A stretch of DNA of 64,000 nt from Flammeovirgaceae bacterium. Its GTDB lineage: Bacteria > Bacteroidota > Bacteroidia > Cytophagales > Cyclobacteriaceae. The translations under genes were made by a program, and so were the position numbers. The notes beneath the pieces are model-generated. The model ran no database searches, was not told the DNA's origin, and saw only the letters and a list, made by a program, of their open reading frames with translations. The stretch is from the NCBI GenBank assembly GCA_016712035.1, contig JADJRT010000011.1, positions 1 to 64,000 on the forward strand. The letters are read 5' to 3'. This document shows, one piece after another, positions 11,168 to 20,361 of this stretch. Position 1 is the stretch's first letter; each line of letters begins with the position of its first letter.

Positions 11168-11892
11168 AACTAAACTGTGTTATAATTGAAGACGAACCTC
11201 TGGCGCGTAATCTTCTTACGGATTACGTCAAGAAAGTTCCTACATTAAATTTACTTAAGGCATTTTCAAATCCGCTGGAAGCACTCGAAGCACTTCGGGT
11301 ATTGTCGGTGGATATTCTCTTTCTGGATGTGCAGATGCCAGAGATAACCGGAATAACTCTATTGAAAGTTTTGAAGAAACGTCCGCTAGTTGTGCTTACC
11401 ACCGCGTATTCTGAATATGCGTTGGAAGGGTATGAACTGGACGTAGCTGATTATCTTCTGAAGCCTATTACGTTTGAACGGTTCCTGAAGTCGGTGGATA
11501 AAATTACACAACGTCTGGAAAGTGAAGCCCCCGTAATTGCCCCCGTGCACCCGAATAAGCAAGAGCCAACCTCGCCTTTTGTCTTTGTTAAAGATGGCAC
11601 CAAACTGGTGAAGGTTTGGTTAGATGAAATTCGGTATGTGGAGGGGTTAAAGGATTATGTCACCATTCATACGAAGGATCAGAAAATTACAACCCTGCAA
11701 AGGATGAAAGCTTTAGAAGAGCAACTGCCAGCAGATCAATTTATACGGATTCACAACTCATTTATCGTAGCGCTCGCAGCAATAGACGTTATCCAGAAGA
11801 ACGAAGTACTGATAGGCACGATTACCATACCGGTAGGAGATACATACCGGAAAGCATTCAAGGAATTTATTGACAAGAAACATATTCAATAA
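11164..11892 (+). CDS. LytTR-family response regulator
   Basis: 242 residues. Receiver domain with acidic pocket IIEDE, phosphorylation Asp in ILFLDVQMPE (about residue 56), Thr in VVLTTAYSEYA and Lys in YLLKPI. A LytTR DNA-binding domain begins near residue 140 (FVFVKDGTKLVKVWLDEI, IHNSFIVAL). It starts with TTG overlapping the kinase stop and forms a two-component operon with it. The target is unknown; the divergent TonB receptor is a candidate by position only. Confidence 0.9.
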   Translation: MKLNCVIIEDEPLARNLLTDYVKKVPTLNLLKAFSNPLEALEALRVLSVDILFLDVQMPEITGITLLKVLKKRPLVVLTTAYSEYALEGYELDVADYLLKPITFERFLKSVDKITQRLESEAPVIAPVHPNKQEPTSPFVFVKDGTKLVKVWLDEIRYVEGLKDYVTIHTKDQKITTLQRMKALEEQLPADQFIRIHNSFIVALAAIDVIQKNEVLIGTITIPVGDTYRKAFKEFIDKKHIQ

Positions 11893-11921
11893 AGGGCTTC
11901 TTAATCGAGAACAGCAGAAAT

Positions 11922-11954
11922 AAAAAAATCTCATAGTTACTATGAGATTTTTTT
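11922..11954. terminator. Terminator after LytTR gene
   Basis: AATCTCATAG TTA CTATGAGATT hairpin with A7 before and T7 after; works in both directions. It ends directly against the tRNA-Ala remnant. Confidence 0.85.
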
Positions 11955-11955
11955 G

Positions 11956-11993
11956 TGGAGAATATCGGAGTCCGCCAGCTGGCGGATGACCTC
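11956..11993 (-). repeat. tRNA-Ala 3' fragment with palindrome in place of the T-loop
   Basis: Read on the minus strand, this matches the 3' part of the neighbouring intact tRNA-Ala (GGTCATC ... ACTCCGATATTCTCCA). The T-loop core GGTTCG is replaced by the 16-bp perfect palindrome TCCGCCAGCTGGCGGA (11971-11986). The anticodon half is absent, so it cannot be a functional tRNA. Confidence 0.7.
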
Positions 11994-12040
11994 CTGTTTC
12001 ATTCTAAACTAGATAGCCCCTTTTGGCTATTTTTAATTTG

Positions 12041-12114
12041 TGGAGAATATCGGAGTCGAACCGATGACCTCTTCCATGCCATGGAAGCGCTCTAGCCAGC
12101 TGAGCTAATCCCCC
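12041..12114 (-). tRNA. tRNA-Ala (GGC anticodon)
   Basis: Folds as a full 74-nt cloverleaf: acceptor GGGGGAT/ATTCTCC (with G-U pairs), D-arm GCTC...GAGC, anticodon stem CTTCC/GGAAG with loop ATGGCAT (anticodon GGC), T-arm ATCGG TTCGACT CCGAT, discriminator A. The CCA end is not encoded. It is flanked on both sides by palindrome-bearing fragments of the same tRNA. Confidence 0.92.
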
Positions 12115-12153
12115 TAGTAATTTCTAATCTGAGCTTCTCGATTTTCACCGATT

Positions 12154-12194
12154 CGCTCTAGCCTTCCGATAATTATCGGGAGAGCTAAACCCCC
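12154..12194 (-). repeat. tRNA-Ala 5' fragment with palindrome in the D-loop
   Basis: On the minus strand it begins GGGGGTTTAGCTC and ends GCTAGAGCG, matching the 5' half of the intact tRNA-Ala. The D-loop core is replaced by a sequence containing the perfect 14-bp palindrome CCGATAATTATCGG (12166-12179). The rest of the tRNA is missing. Confidence 0.7.
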
Positions 12195-12256
12195 TTACTT
12201 TTAAGAGAGCGCAAATATATTTCATTTTCGGTTTAGAGCAAATTTTGGGCTCTCTC

Positions 12257-14434
12257 TTACTTGCCACCGGGCGGGCAATGTTCGTTTAGGTAATTAGTGA
12301 ACAAGGATGCCAGATGATTAAAGGTTCCTTCGCCTTCCGAAATACTGTGCGATCGGTTAGGATAAGCCATAAACTGAAATTGCTTACCATGCTTTATTAA
12401 TTCATTAATCAGCATTTCGGCATTGGCATAATGCACGTTATCGTCACCCGTTCCGTGGATGTAAAGTAAATTACCCTGTAGATTTTTAGCGTACGTGATG
12501 GGTGAACCCTTTACAAAGTCTTCGGGATTTTCCTGCGGCAAACCCATATACCGTTCTTGATAAATGTTATCATAGGTCAATTGGTTCGCTACCGCAGCCA
12601 CCGCAATACCGGTTTTATAGATCTCGGGATATTGAAACATGAGATTAAGGGTTGCCGAACCGCCACCGCTCCAGCCCCATACCGCTATTCGTTCTGAATC
12701 TACAAAGGGCCACTTTAAAATTTCTTTGGTAGCCAACGCCTGATCGCGAATGTTGATTACACCAATTTTTCTATAAACACTTTTCTCCAGGCGCTGCCTT
12801 TGGGTGCTGGTGTTCCCCGATTGTCGATGCTCATATATATGTATCCATCTTCGGCCAGGGTGCCTTTATAATAAGGAAGTCTGGCTACACCATACGTATC
12901 GTGCACATTGGCACCCCAGGGTTCAGTATACACTAAAAACAAAACGGGGTATTTTTTCATTGGATCAAAAGACGCTGGTTTTACCATCCAGCCGTCCATT
13001 TCAATTCCCTCTTCGGTCTTTATTTTAAAGAACTCAACCGTTTTAGGTTGTTGCGCGCTAGTGATTTTGGACTGTATACTTTCACTTTCGTTGATTGCCT
13101 TGTGTTGGGGCAAAGCGATTATTTCGTTAACCGGTTTTGTAAACGAATTATTAAAGCTATGGGTAGCAAACTGACCCGTAGGTGAAAGGGAGTAGTCGTG
13201 AGTACCGGCCAATGTTGCTGGGGTAACCTGAGTAGCGGTTCCTTTTACCGTCTAACCTCGTTTTATAAAGATACTTTTGAGTTGCATTGTCTGGTGAGGC
13301 TAAAAAGAAAAGCAGATTATTCTTTTCATCAATAAGGCGGATATCCAATACGTCATAATTTCCGTTGGTGATTAATGTTTCTTTGGTTCCATCTTTAGAG
13401 ATTCTATAGACATGCCTCCAACCATCTTTCTCGCTAATCCATAAAAACTCTTTACCGCCATTCAGCCATTTAAAATAATGACGAAAATCAAGGGAATAAA
13501 CATTTTCCCACGGACTAAAGAGATCTATCCAGGTTTTTTCTGTTTCAGAATAAATCAATTTTGAATTTCCGGTCACGGGCTCACAGCGGTAAATCTTTGT
13601 CTCGTTTTGTTTGCGAATTAATTGTTGTACAAAAATTTCATTAGCATTATTCCACTCTATTCTTGGTAAATAATTTTGCTGCGGATCTCCGGGTATATTT
13701 AACCATGTTGTTTTGCCGGTTGTAACGTCTACAACTCCGATTTTAGCTGGTGAAGGTGTTTGACCTGCTGTGGGATATTCCACAGGAATAATTTTTGAAT
13801 AGACCGAGTCTGTGTTATTGATCATATAGAAATCCCGGATTTGGTTGGCGTCAATTTGCCAGTACGAAAGATGTCTACTGTCGGGGCTCCATTGAAATCC
13901 ATCGCGGCATGCAAACTCTTCTTCATAAGCCCAATCGAACGTGCCATTAATCAACTTTCGGGTTCCATTCGTTGTTACTGCTTTTACTACATGAGTGCTC
14001 AGATCTTCTACATATAGATTCCACTCGCTTACGAAAGCGACTTTGGTGGCATCCGGAGAAAATTTCGCAAACAGTAATGAGGCTTCTGGCTTATCCTTCC
14101 CGATTTGCTCGAGTACTTTGGTTTGTAAATCGAGTACCCAATAATCGCCCCGGGTATCTAATCGCCATACTTTACGGGTATTGGTGAAGAGTAGAACTTT
14201 CGACAGATCTTGAGAAAACGTGAAGTTTCGAATAGCCAAACCTTGATTCATACCTGCCGGAGTTAAATCAGTACGGGAAATTAAGGTTGTCTTGGTGTTG
14301 GCCGGAAGTTCATAGCGGGTAACCTCACCGTCTTCGATTTTATAGTACGAATGTCCATCTTTTGCCCACATTACCGCCTGGCCGCTTGCCACAATCGGAA
14401 AGACAAGAATGATGAGTAGAACTAACTTTTTCAT
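12257..14434 (-). CDS. S9 family dipeptidyl peptidase IV (two frameshifts)
   Basis: About 725 residues, a secreted or periplasmic Xaa-Pro dipeptidyl peptidase. It has a signal peptide (MKKLVLLIILVFPIVASGQA), a DPPIV N-terminal beta-propeller (roughly residues 90-430, with the acidic anchor YEEEFACRDGFQWSPD), then an alpha/beta-hydrolase domain. The triad is Ser in VWGWSGGGSA, Asp in GTGDDNVHY and His in NRSHSI. Frames break near 13240 (extra A, restored LDGKGTATQVTP) and near 12775 (missing A, restored WRKSVYRKIGVINIRDQ). ATG at 14434 is chosen because the signal peptide begins there. Both breaks are in A runs and are probably sequencing errors. Confidence 0.88.
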
Positions 14435-14598
14435 AGGTTTTAAAATTGTTAACATTGAGGAAGCAACTAATGGATTTGACGTACATAGTTGCTTATAAAA
14501 AGCAAGGAAATCAAGAGGAAAAATGGAGTTTGCAAACGGATATTCTATTGTATCGAGTTGTTAAATTTGTATCTTTTCCGGTCTAATTACCCGCTTGA

Positions 14599-16062
14599 AT
14601 GGCCAAACTTAAAAATATTGTTAAACAACTTTCTGAGGCTGACTATAAATCCATTTACGATTCGTTAAGCGAAAGTAATGCTGAAAAATCGGCCCATTTG
14701 CTAAAGGCACTTCGCGAACGCCAACTTTCTGATAGTAAGATCATGGTAGAGTTGGAAGTTAATGCAAATGCTTACTATACACTTCGGTCGCGTCTAAATC
14801 AAAAGATTGAAGAGCACTTATTGCAACAAATGGAAAGTCCGCGCACCGATATTTTGCGTAAAGTGGCTAACCTAAACGAAGTTTTGTTTACCAAGAAGCG
14901 CACAATCACCATTGCTACACTAAAGAAACTGGAAAAAGAACTGCTGGACTATGATTTGGCCAACGAACTGACCATTGTTTATAAGTCGTTGAAGAAAATT
15001 CATATTAATTCGCCCGATCATTTTCAATATTCACAATTATATAACCGTCACATCGCCTATATGCTGGCGGTAGATAAAGCAGAGGATTTAATGACTGAGT
15101 ACTTTAAAAAGTATGGCAATTTTTATCTCTCTAATGATGATACTGAAAAGCTGGGTCTTTCTTTGCTGATGAAGGAGATGCAGAATGTTGCCCGGATCTA
15201 TGAGTCGCATCGCCTTTATGTCTATCAAAGTTGCATGTTGGTATTTCATCGGTTGTTTGTAGAGCCAGATGATAATCTTCACTCAGATGGGGAGTCGATT
15301 GAGGATATTTTTGCACATGTTCAAAAGATTTTTGATACCTACAACCTCGATCCGTTGTATTACCATCTAAATCTGATTTTTGAATACTTAAAATTGGAAT
15401 ACTACAATCACTACAAAGTATTCCGGCAGGTAGAAAAACATTTTGAGGAAGTAAATGATGCCGCTTCCAATCTGCTTGTCAACTATTCTTTTTACACTTT
15501 CTCTTCGCGATTTTTAATAACCAAACTGGATCGTCACTTACGGTTGGGTACAGAAAAGGAAATTTATGCTGAAAATGAAAGTCTTTTCGAAGACATAGAA
15601 GCAGATATTCAGGATGTGCCCAGGCACACGATTATTATTATTTATCGCGCTCTCGGCTGTTACTATCAAGGTAAGTTTGAAGAGGCAGCCAAACTCATCA
15701 ATCATTTATTAAATGAAGTAAGTCTAAAAAAATATCCATTTGTGCAAATGGAAGTAAAAGCGATTTTGGCTTTACAATACTGTATGCTCAAAGATTTTGA
15801 GTTATTTAATCAGCTAACCAGTAGTATCCAACGTCAGATCAGATTGTTTGGTAAGGATGAATGCGAAAACGTTATGCTCTTTTTGAAAATACTGAAGATA
15901 GCCACTAGCGAAGCGAAGAAAGAAAAGGGGAAGAAGATTGCAGCGGTAATACCTAAGTTCAAGGCTATCCAGGTTGCCTATTTTGCGCCCACTTGTTTTG
16001 TGCGTATGGATGAACAGTTTATTGAAAACCTTACTGCAATTGATGCGCCAGGTGTAAACTAA
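14599..16062 (+). CDS. Conserved hypothetical helical-repeat protein
   Basis: 487 residues, intact, predominantly alpha-helical with TPR-like pairs (for example TIIIIYRALGCYYQGKFEEAAKLINHLLNEV). It has no signal peptide or membrane segment, so it is cytoplasmic. The N-terminus reads LSEADYKSIYDSLSESNAEKS. I recognise no enzymatic motif; a scaffolding or protein-protein role is inferred from the fold type only. It converges with and overlaps by 4 nt the single-domain response regulator on the other strand. Confidence 0.75.
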   Translation: MAKLKNIVKQLSEADYKSIYDSLSESNAEKSAHLLKALRERQLSDSKIMVELEVNANAYYTLRSRLNQKIEEHLLQQMESPRTDILRKVANLNEVLFTKKRTITIATLKKLEKELLDYDLANELTIVYKSLKKIHINSPDHFQYSQLYNRHIAYMLAVDKAEDLMTEYFKKYGNFYLSNDDTEKLGLSLLMKEMQNVARIYESHRLYVYQSCMLVFHRLFVEPDDNLHSDGESIEDIFAHVQKIFDTYNLDPLYYHLNLIFEYLKLEYYNHYKVFRQVEKHFEEVNDAASNLLVNYSFYTFSSRFLITKLDRHLRLGTEKEIYAENESLFEDIEADIQDVPRHTIIIIYRALGCYYQGKFEEAAKLINHLLNEVSLKKYPFVQMEVKAILALQYCMLKDFELFNQLTSSIQRQIRLFGKDECENVMLFLKILKIATSEAKKEKGKKIAAVIPKFKAIQVAYFAPTCFVRMDEQFIENLTAIDAPGVN

Positions 16063-16466
16063 ACCGAAAGATTCATAATGCTTTCGTGAGAAAGGGGCTT
16101 ATTCAAATAAAGTTTCACGTTCAGATACTTTTTGGCTTTATTAAAATCCTGAGGATTAATAGAAGATGTGAGCATAATAATCTTACACTTCTTTTTAACC
16201 AGGTTTCCGAATTTTTCGAACTCATCTAAAAACTGAAATCCATCCATCAAGGGCATATCGATATCCAGAAAGATTAGATCAGGCAACACCTGATCGGCCA
16301 CTTCAATTTTTTCTACATTCCTTAAAAACTCAATGGCGCTTTTTGCACCTGTGCATGTATAAATATGCTTGGTTAGCGCGGCCGCCTCAATCATTTTTTG
16401 ATTAATCAGATTGTCTATCTCATTGTCATCAATGAGCATGACCGTGCGGTATTTGGGTTCGGGCAT
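16059..16466 (-). CDS. Single-domain response regulator
   Basis: 135 residues, a stand-alone CheY-like receiver. Acidic pocket MLIDDNEID, phosphorylation Asp in LIFLDIDMPLMDGFQF, Thr in IIMLTSS and Lys in LYLNKPLS. It has no output domain, so it probably works through protein contacts or a phosphorelay. No kinase gene adjoins it. Confidence 0.9.
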   Translation of the reverse strand: MPEPKYRTVMLIDDNEIDNLINQKMIEAAALTKHIYTCTGAKSAIEFLRNVEKIEVADQVLPDLIFLDIDMPLMDGFQFLDEFEKFGNLVKKKCKIIMLTSSINPQDFNKAKKYLNVKLYLNKPLSHESIMNLSV

Positions 16467-16525
16467 AATTAGTTAAAAACTGGAAAATTAAATGTAGGCT
16501 TAACGCACCGCTTTTGCAAGAAGGT

Positions 16526-18067
16526 TTATAGTTCAAATTTTATTCCTTGTGCAAGTGGTAAACTGTCACCAAAGTTAATGGTGTTGGTTTGCCTACGCAT
16601 GTAGACTTTCCAGGCATCCGATCCCGACTCGCGGCCGCCACCAGTTTCTTTCTCGCCCCCAAAGGCGCCCCCAATTTCGGCCCCCGAGGTGCCAATGTTT
16701 ACGTTGGCAATGCCGCAGTCAGATCCGTTATGCGAAAGAAATTTCTCCATCTCATTCATCCTAGTGGTCATCAGCGCAGAGGACAAACCTTGTTTCACTC
16801 CATTTTGATAAGCGATGGCCTCCTCTAGGGTTTTGTACTTAATCAAATATAAAATGGGTGCGAAGGTCTCGTGTTGAACAATTTCAAAATGGTTTTTTAC
16901 TTCGGCTATTGCTGGCTTTACATAGCAGCCCGATTCGTAGCCTTTGCCTTTTAGAACGCCACCGGCAACAACCATTGATCCACCTTCCGCCTTTACTTGT
17001 TGCAAAGCGCTTCGATAAGACTTTACAGCCAGCGTATCGATTAACGGACCCACATGATTTGCTTCATCTAATGGATTGCCGATGCTTAACTGACTATACG
17101 CTTTTTTAAGTTTTTCTTTTACTTCGTTGTACACACTTTCGTGGATAATTAATCTTCGCGTAGATGTACAACGCTGGCCGGCAGTACCGACCGCTCCAAA
17201 CAGGGCTCCGCGAATTGACATTTCAAGATTGGCGTGTTCAGAAATGATGATCGCATTATTACCTCCCAATTCAAGCAAGGCTCGGCCCAAACGTTCGGCA
17301 ACAGTTTTTCCTACCGCTTTGCCCATGCGTACACTACCCGTTGCCGACACCAGTGAAATGTTTTCATTGGCGGCTAATCGTTGACCGATTTTATAATCGC
17401 CATTAACGATGCAGGATACGCCTTCGGGTACCCGATTTTTCTTAAACACTTCATTAACTATATTCTGACAAGCAATACTACACAGTGGAGTTTTCTCAGA
17501 TGGCTTCCAGATACACACATCACCACAAACCCAGGCCAGCATAGAGTTCCAGGCCCAAACAGCAACCGGAAAATTAAAAGCGGAGATTACGCCAACAACT
17601 CCTAAGGGATGATACTGCTCATACATTCTGTGGTAAGGACGCTCGGAGTGCATAGTGAGTCCGTGCAGTTGTCGCGAAAGACCCACAGCAAAATCACAAA
17701 TGTCAATCATCTCCTGTACTTCACCCAATCCTTCCTGATAGGATTTGCCCATCTCGTAGGAAACCAATTTACCCAACGGTTCTTTGTATTTGCGCAACGC
17801 CAAACCAACTTGCCGTACTACCTCACCCCGTTTGGGTGCGGGCACAAGTCGCCATTCAAGAAAAGCATGTTGTGCTTGCTTTACAACTTTATCAAAAGCA
17901 ACATCATCCGTAAGTTGAACCTTTCCAATTACTTTTCCATCAACCGGAGAAACTGATGGGATAGATCCGGCTTTGGTTTTTAGCCAACGCTGGCCAGTGG
18001 AGGTTCCTGAATTTGATTTTTTTATTCCGAGCTTGGAAAGCGATTCTGCGATGCCGAAATTTTTCAT
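16526..18067 (-). CDS. amaB: ALDH7-type aldehyde dehydrogenase (aminoadipate-semialdehyde / piperideine-6-carboxylate DH)
   Basis: 513 residues, NAD-dependent aldehyde dehydrogenase of the antiquitin branch. Typical of ALDH7 are the N-terminal GIAESLSKLGI, the NAD site VSATGSVRMGKAVG, the catalytic Glu in LLELGGNNAIIISEHANLEM and the nucleophile Cys in GTAGQRCTSTRRLI. The family oxidises alpha-aminoadipate semialdehyde in lysine breakdown or betaine aldehyde; the former is the usual role in Bacteroidota. It is intact, monocistronic, with no lysine catabolism neighbours here. Confidence 0.88.
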   Translation of the reverse strand: MKNFGIAESLSKLGIKKSNSGTSTGQRWLKTKAGSIPSVSPVDGKVIGKVQLTDDVAFDKVVKQAQHAFLEWRLVPAPKRGEVVRQVGLALRKYKEPLGKLVSYEMGKSYQEGLGEVQEMIDICDFAVGLSRQLHGLTMHSERPYHRMYEQYHPLGVVGVISAFNFPVAVWAWNSMLAWVCGDVCIWKPSEKTPLCSIACQNIVNEVFKKNRVPEGVSCIVNGDYKIGQRLAANENISLVSATGSVRMGKAVGKTVAERLGRALLELGGNNAIIISEHANLEMSIRGALFGAVGTAGQRCTSTRRLIIHESVYNEVKEKLKKAYSQLSIGNPLDEANHVGPLIDTLAVKSYRSALQQVKAEGGSMVVAGGVLKGKGYESGCYVKPAIAEVKNHFEIVQHETFAPILYLIKYKTLEEAIAYQNGVKQGLSSALMTTRMNEMEKFLSHNGSDCGIANVNIGTSGAEIGGAFGGEKETGGGRESGSDAWKVYMRRQTNTINFGDSLPLAQGIKFEL

Positions 18068-18199
18068 ACTCTATTAATTCTGTAGTCCGCAAAACTACCG
18101 AATGTTTTGGTAAGGCCAATTTACTCTTGTACTTGTTATTTGCCGCGTGTGAATGTTTTAGAGTTGATTCTGACAGTTTGTTACTACTGCCCATTCATT

Positions 18200-19630
18200 T
18201 CACCACTCCAATCCGATAGTTTGTTTCTCTCCGTTAAGAGTTACCCCTTCAATTAACACCCCGCCTTTTTTCATCTCCATGGCACGGTTAAGATCACTAA
18301 CATTGTCTATGGCCACTTTATCAACATGGGTAATAATAAAGTCTTCTTTTATGCCCGCTCGCTTCCATTTTCCAAACGAAACTTTTTTTATTAACACACC
18401 GCCATCCAGATTAAGTTCATTTAGTTTTGAATAGGGAACCTCATCTAATTGCGCACCCTCTATTTCGTAGGAGATATCTTTCTTTTTTACTTCATCAGAA
18501 CCTTGAAAGTTGCGTAAGGTAGATTCCACTTCACCGGATTCTCCATTCCTTAAAAATCGGACTCTTATAGTTTGCCCTGGTCTTTTACGTGCAACCCATT
18601 CTTGCAATTCAGAAGTTCCGTTAACGGGATGATTATCTATGGCTGTAATTACATCGCCTGTTTCCAAACCAGACCGCTCAGCAGCACTGCCTTTATTTAC
18701 ATGACTTATAAAAACTCCTTGCATGACGGGTAGATTCTTATCGTCAGCCAAATCGGCTGTAACATCGGTAATCTGTACACCCAATAAGCCACGTTGTACC
18801 TGACCGTATTCAAGCAAATCGTCCATTATTTTTTTAACCAAACTTACTGGTATAGCGAACGAATAACCACTGTAGCCACCCGTGGCCGTTGCAATCGCTG
18901 AGTTAATTCCAATTAATTCTCCTTTCAGATTCACCAAAGCACCCCCGCTGTTTCCCGGATTAACGGCTGCATCTGTCTGAATAAAAGATTCGACTTGCAA
19001 ATTATTTTTATCAGAGAGGATCCGAATATTGCGTGCTTTAGCGCTTACGATGCCAGCAGTTACGGTGGAGTTAAGATCGAAAGGATTTCCAATAGCCATT
19101 ACCCATTCTCCCGGTATAATACTATCCGAATCGCCATACTTTACAAAAGGAAGATTTTTTGCTTTTATTTTTAACAAAGCCAAATCGGTACTCGGGTCCT
19201 GACCAATTAGCTTAGCAAAAAACCGTTGATTATTGTTTAACACAACTTCGATGGAGTTCGCATCTTCAATTACATGATGATTGGTAACAATGTATCCATC
19301 ATCAGAAATAATTACACCGGAACCCGAGGATTGTGCATGAGGATTCAAGTAGCTGTCTAAGGCATTAAGACTAAATTTTCCGCTACCATAAACCGTGCTG
19401 ATGTGAACTACGGCAGGTGTTACCTTGCTTGCAGCGGCTTCGAAATTTATGGGTGCCTGTATGCGGCTTGCCGAATCGTTAGAAAAATTGGTCAGTCGTA
19501 AGTTCTGTCTTTCTTCAATAGAATTATAGGTAGGACCGGCATCGTAATATCGAAGGGTAACGATGGAACCCACAATAGCTCCAATAAAAGATGCACAGAT
19601 CACTAATAGAATCAATAACGAACGCTTCAT
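18200..19630 (-). CDS. HtrA/DegP-type serine protease with PDZ domains
   Basis: About 476 residues. An uncleaved N-terminal membrane anchor (SLLILLVICASFIGAIVGSI) places the protease in the periplasm. The trypsin-like domain has His in VTNHHVIED, Asp in DPSTDLALLKI and Ser in NPGNSGGALV. Two PDZ-like domains follow (from about RGLLGVQITDV and DEVPYSKLNEL). It acts in envelope protein quality control. ATG at 19630 is preferred over an upstream TTG. Intact; an Hsp20 gene lies upstream on the same strand, separated by a terminator. Confidence 0.92.
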   Translation of the reverse strand: MKRSLLILLVICASFIGAIVGSIVTLRYYDAGPTYNSIEERQNLRLTNFSNDSASRIQAPINFEAAASKVTPAVVHISTVYGSGKFSLNALDSYLNPHAQSSGSGVIISDDGYIVTNHHVIEDANSIEVVLNNNQRFFAKLIGQDPSTDLALLKIKAKNLPFVKYGDSDSIIPGEWVMAIGNPFDLNSTVTAGIVSAKARNIRILSDKNNLQVESFIQTDAAVNPGNSGGALVNLKGELIGINSAIATATGGYSGYSFAIPVSLVKKIMDDLLEYGQVQRGLLGVQITDVTADLADDKNLPVMQGVFISHVNKGSAAERSGLETGDVITAIDNHPVNGTSELQEWVARKRPGQTIRVRFLRNGESGEVESTLRNFQGSDEVKKKDISYEIEGAQLDEVPYSKLNELNLDGGVLIKKVSFGKWKRAGIKEDFIITHVDKVAIDNVSDLNRAMEMKKGGVLIEGVTLNGEKQTIGLEW

Positions 19631-19718
19631 AACCAACAGTTTCAGGTAATTTACTGCTTATCCTGAAAAGGATACAATGGAAAACGCTTTTTTTAAGTTT
19701 TACCCGATCAAAAACAAA

Positions 19719-19746
19719 TGCGCCCTTCGGGTAGCCGGAGGGCGCA
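19719..19746 (-). terminator. Terminator after Hsp20 gene
   Basis: TGCGCCCTCCGG / CCCGAAGGGCGCA hairpin (minus strand) with a short loop, 31 nt after the Hsp20 stop, followed by a T-rich stretch. Confidence 0.75.
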
Positions 19747-19777
19747 CTTTTTCTTAACTAGATCAGTGTTTACCGAT

Positions 19778-20206
19778 TTAGTTAACTTTAATCGTTTGCT
19801 TCAACACTTTCTTCTCATCTTTTGGAATAGTAAGTTCCAAAATGCCATTGTTGTATTTGGCGTTGATCTTCGAAGCATCGGTGTTTTCAGGCAAGGTAAA
19901 TGACCTGCTAAATGATCCGTAGTGTGTTTCAATGGAGTGATAATTTTTATCCTTCTTCTCGTTGGAAAACTTGCGCTCGCCACTTACGGTCAGATAATTA
20001 TCATTGATCTCAATTTTGAAATCATCTTTACTTAAACCGGGTGCAGCCAGGTGAACTTCAAAAGCTTCCGGACTTTCTACAATATCTACTTTAGGAACAA
20101 AACTGCTTCCGCCAGAGCGGGTAACGGAATCATTGAAAAAGCGATCGACCAATGCGCTAAACGGAGTTGGTACGAAGTCATTTGGGTTATAACGAACGAT
20201 ACTCAT
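19778..20206 (-). CDS. Hsp20/alpha-crystallin small heat-shock protein
   Basis: 142 residues, ATP-independent holdase chaperone. The alpha-crystallin domain begins near residue 35 (VPKVDIVESPEAFEVHLAAPG), contains YLTVSGERK and ends with the diagnostic ASKINAKYNNGILELTIPK; a short IKVN tail follows. The start is ATG MSIVRYNPNDF; an in-frame longer reading has no support. A 155-nt upstream region separates it from the ABC transporter stop. Confidence 0.93.
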   Translation of the reverse strand: MSIVRYNPNDFVPTPFSALVDRFFNDSVTRSGGSSFVPKVDIVESPEAFEVHLAAPGLSKDDFKIEINDNYLTVSGERKFSNEKKDKNYHSIETHYGSFSRSFTLPENTDASKINAKYNNGILELTIPKDEKKVLKQTIKVN

Positions 20207-20361
20207 AATGTTATTTTTTTTAAGGTTAAACATGTATTTTTTAAATCCATGTAATCCTTAGGAAAAAGTATGCCGATGGATTTTTCCCTTTAAAAAGAAG
20301 ACATTATGGCTTGATTAGAGCCTATTCAGTTAAGTATAATGACACTAAGTCATAATAATTC

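Noticed and set aside
17940..18194. Minus-strand 84-residue frame upstream of the ALDH gene
   Set aside because: Overlaps the ALDH7 N-terminus in another frame and has no homology-like features.
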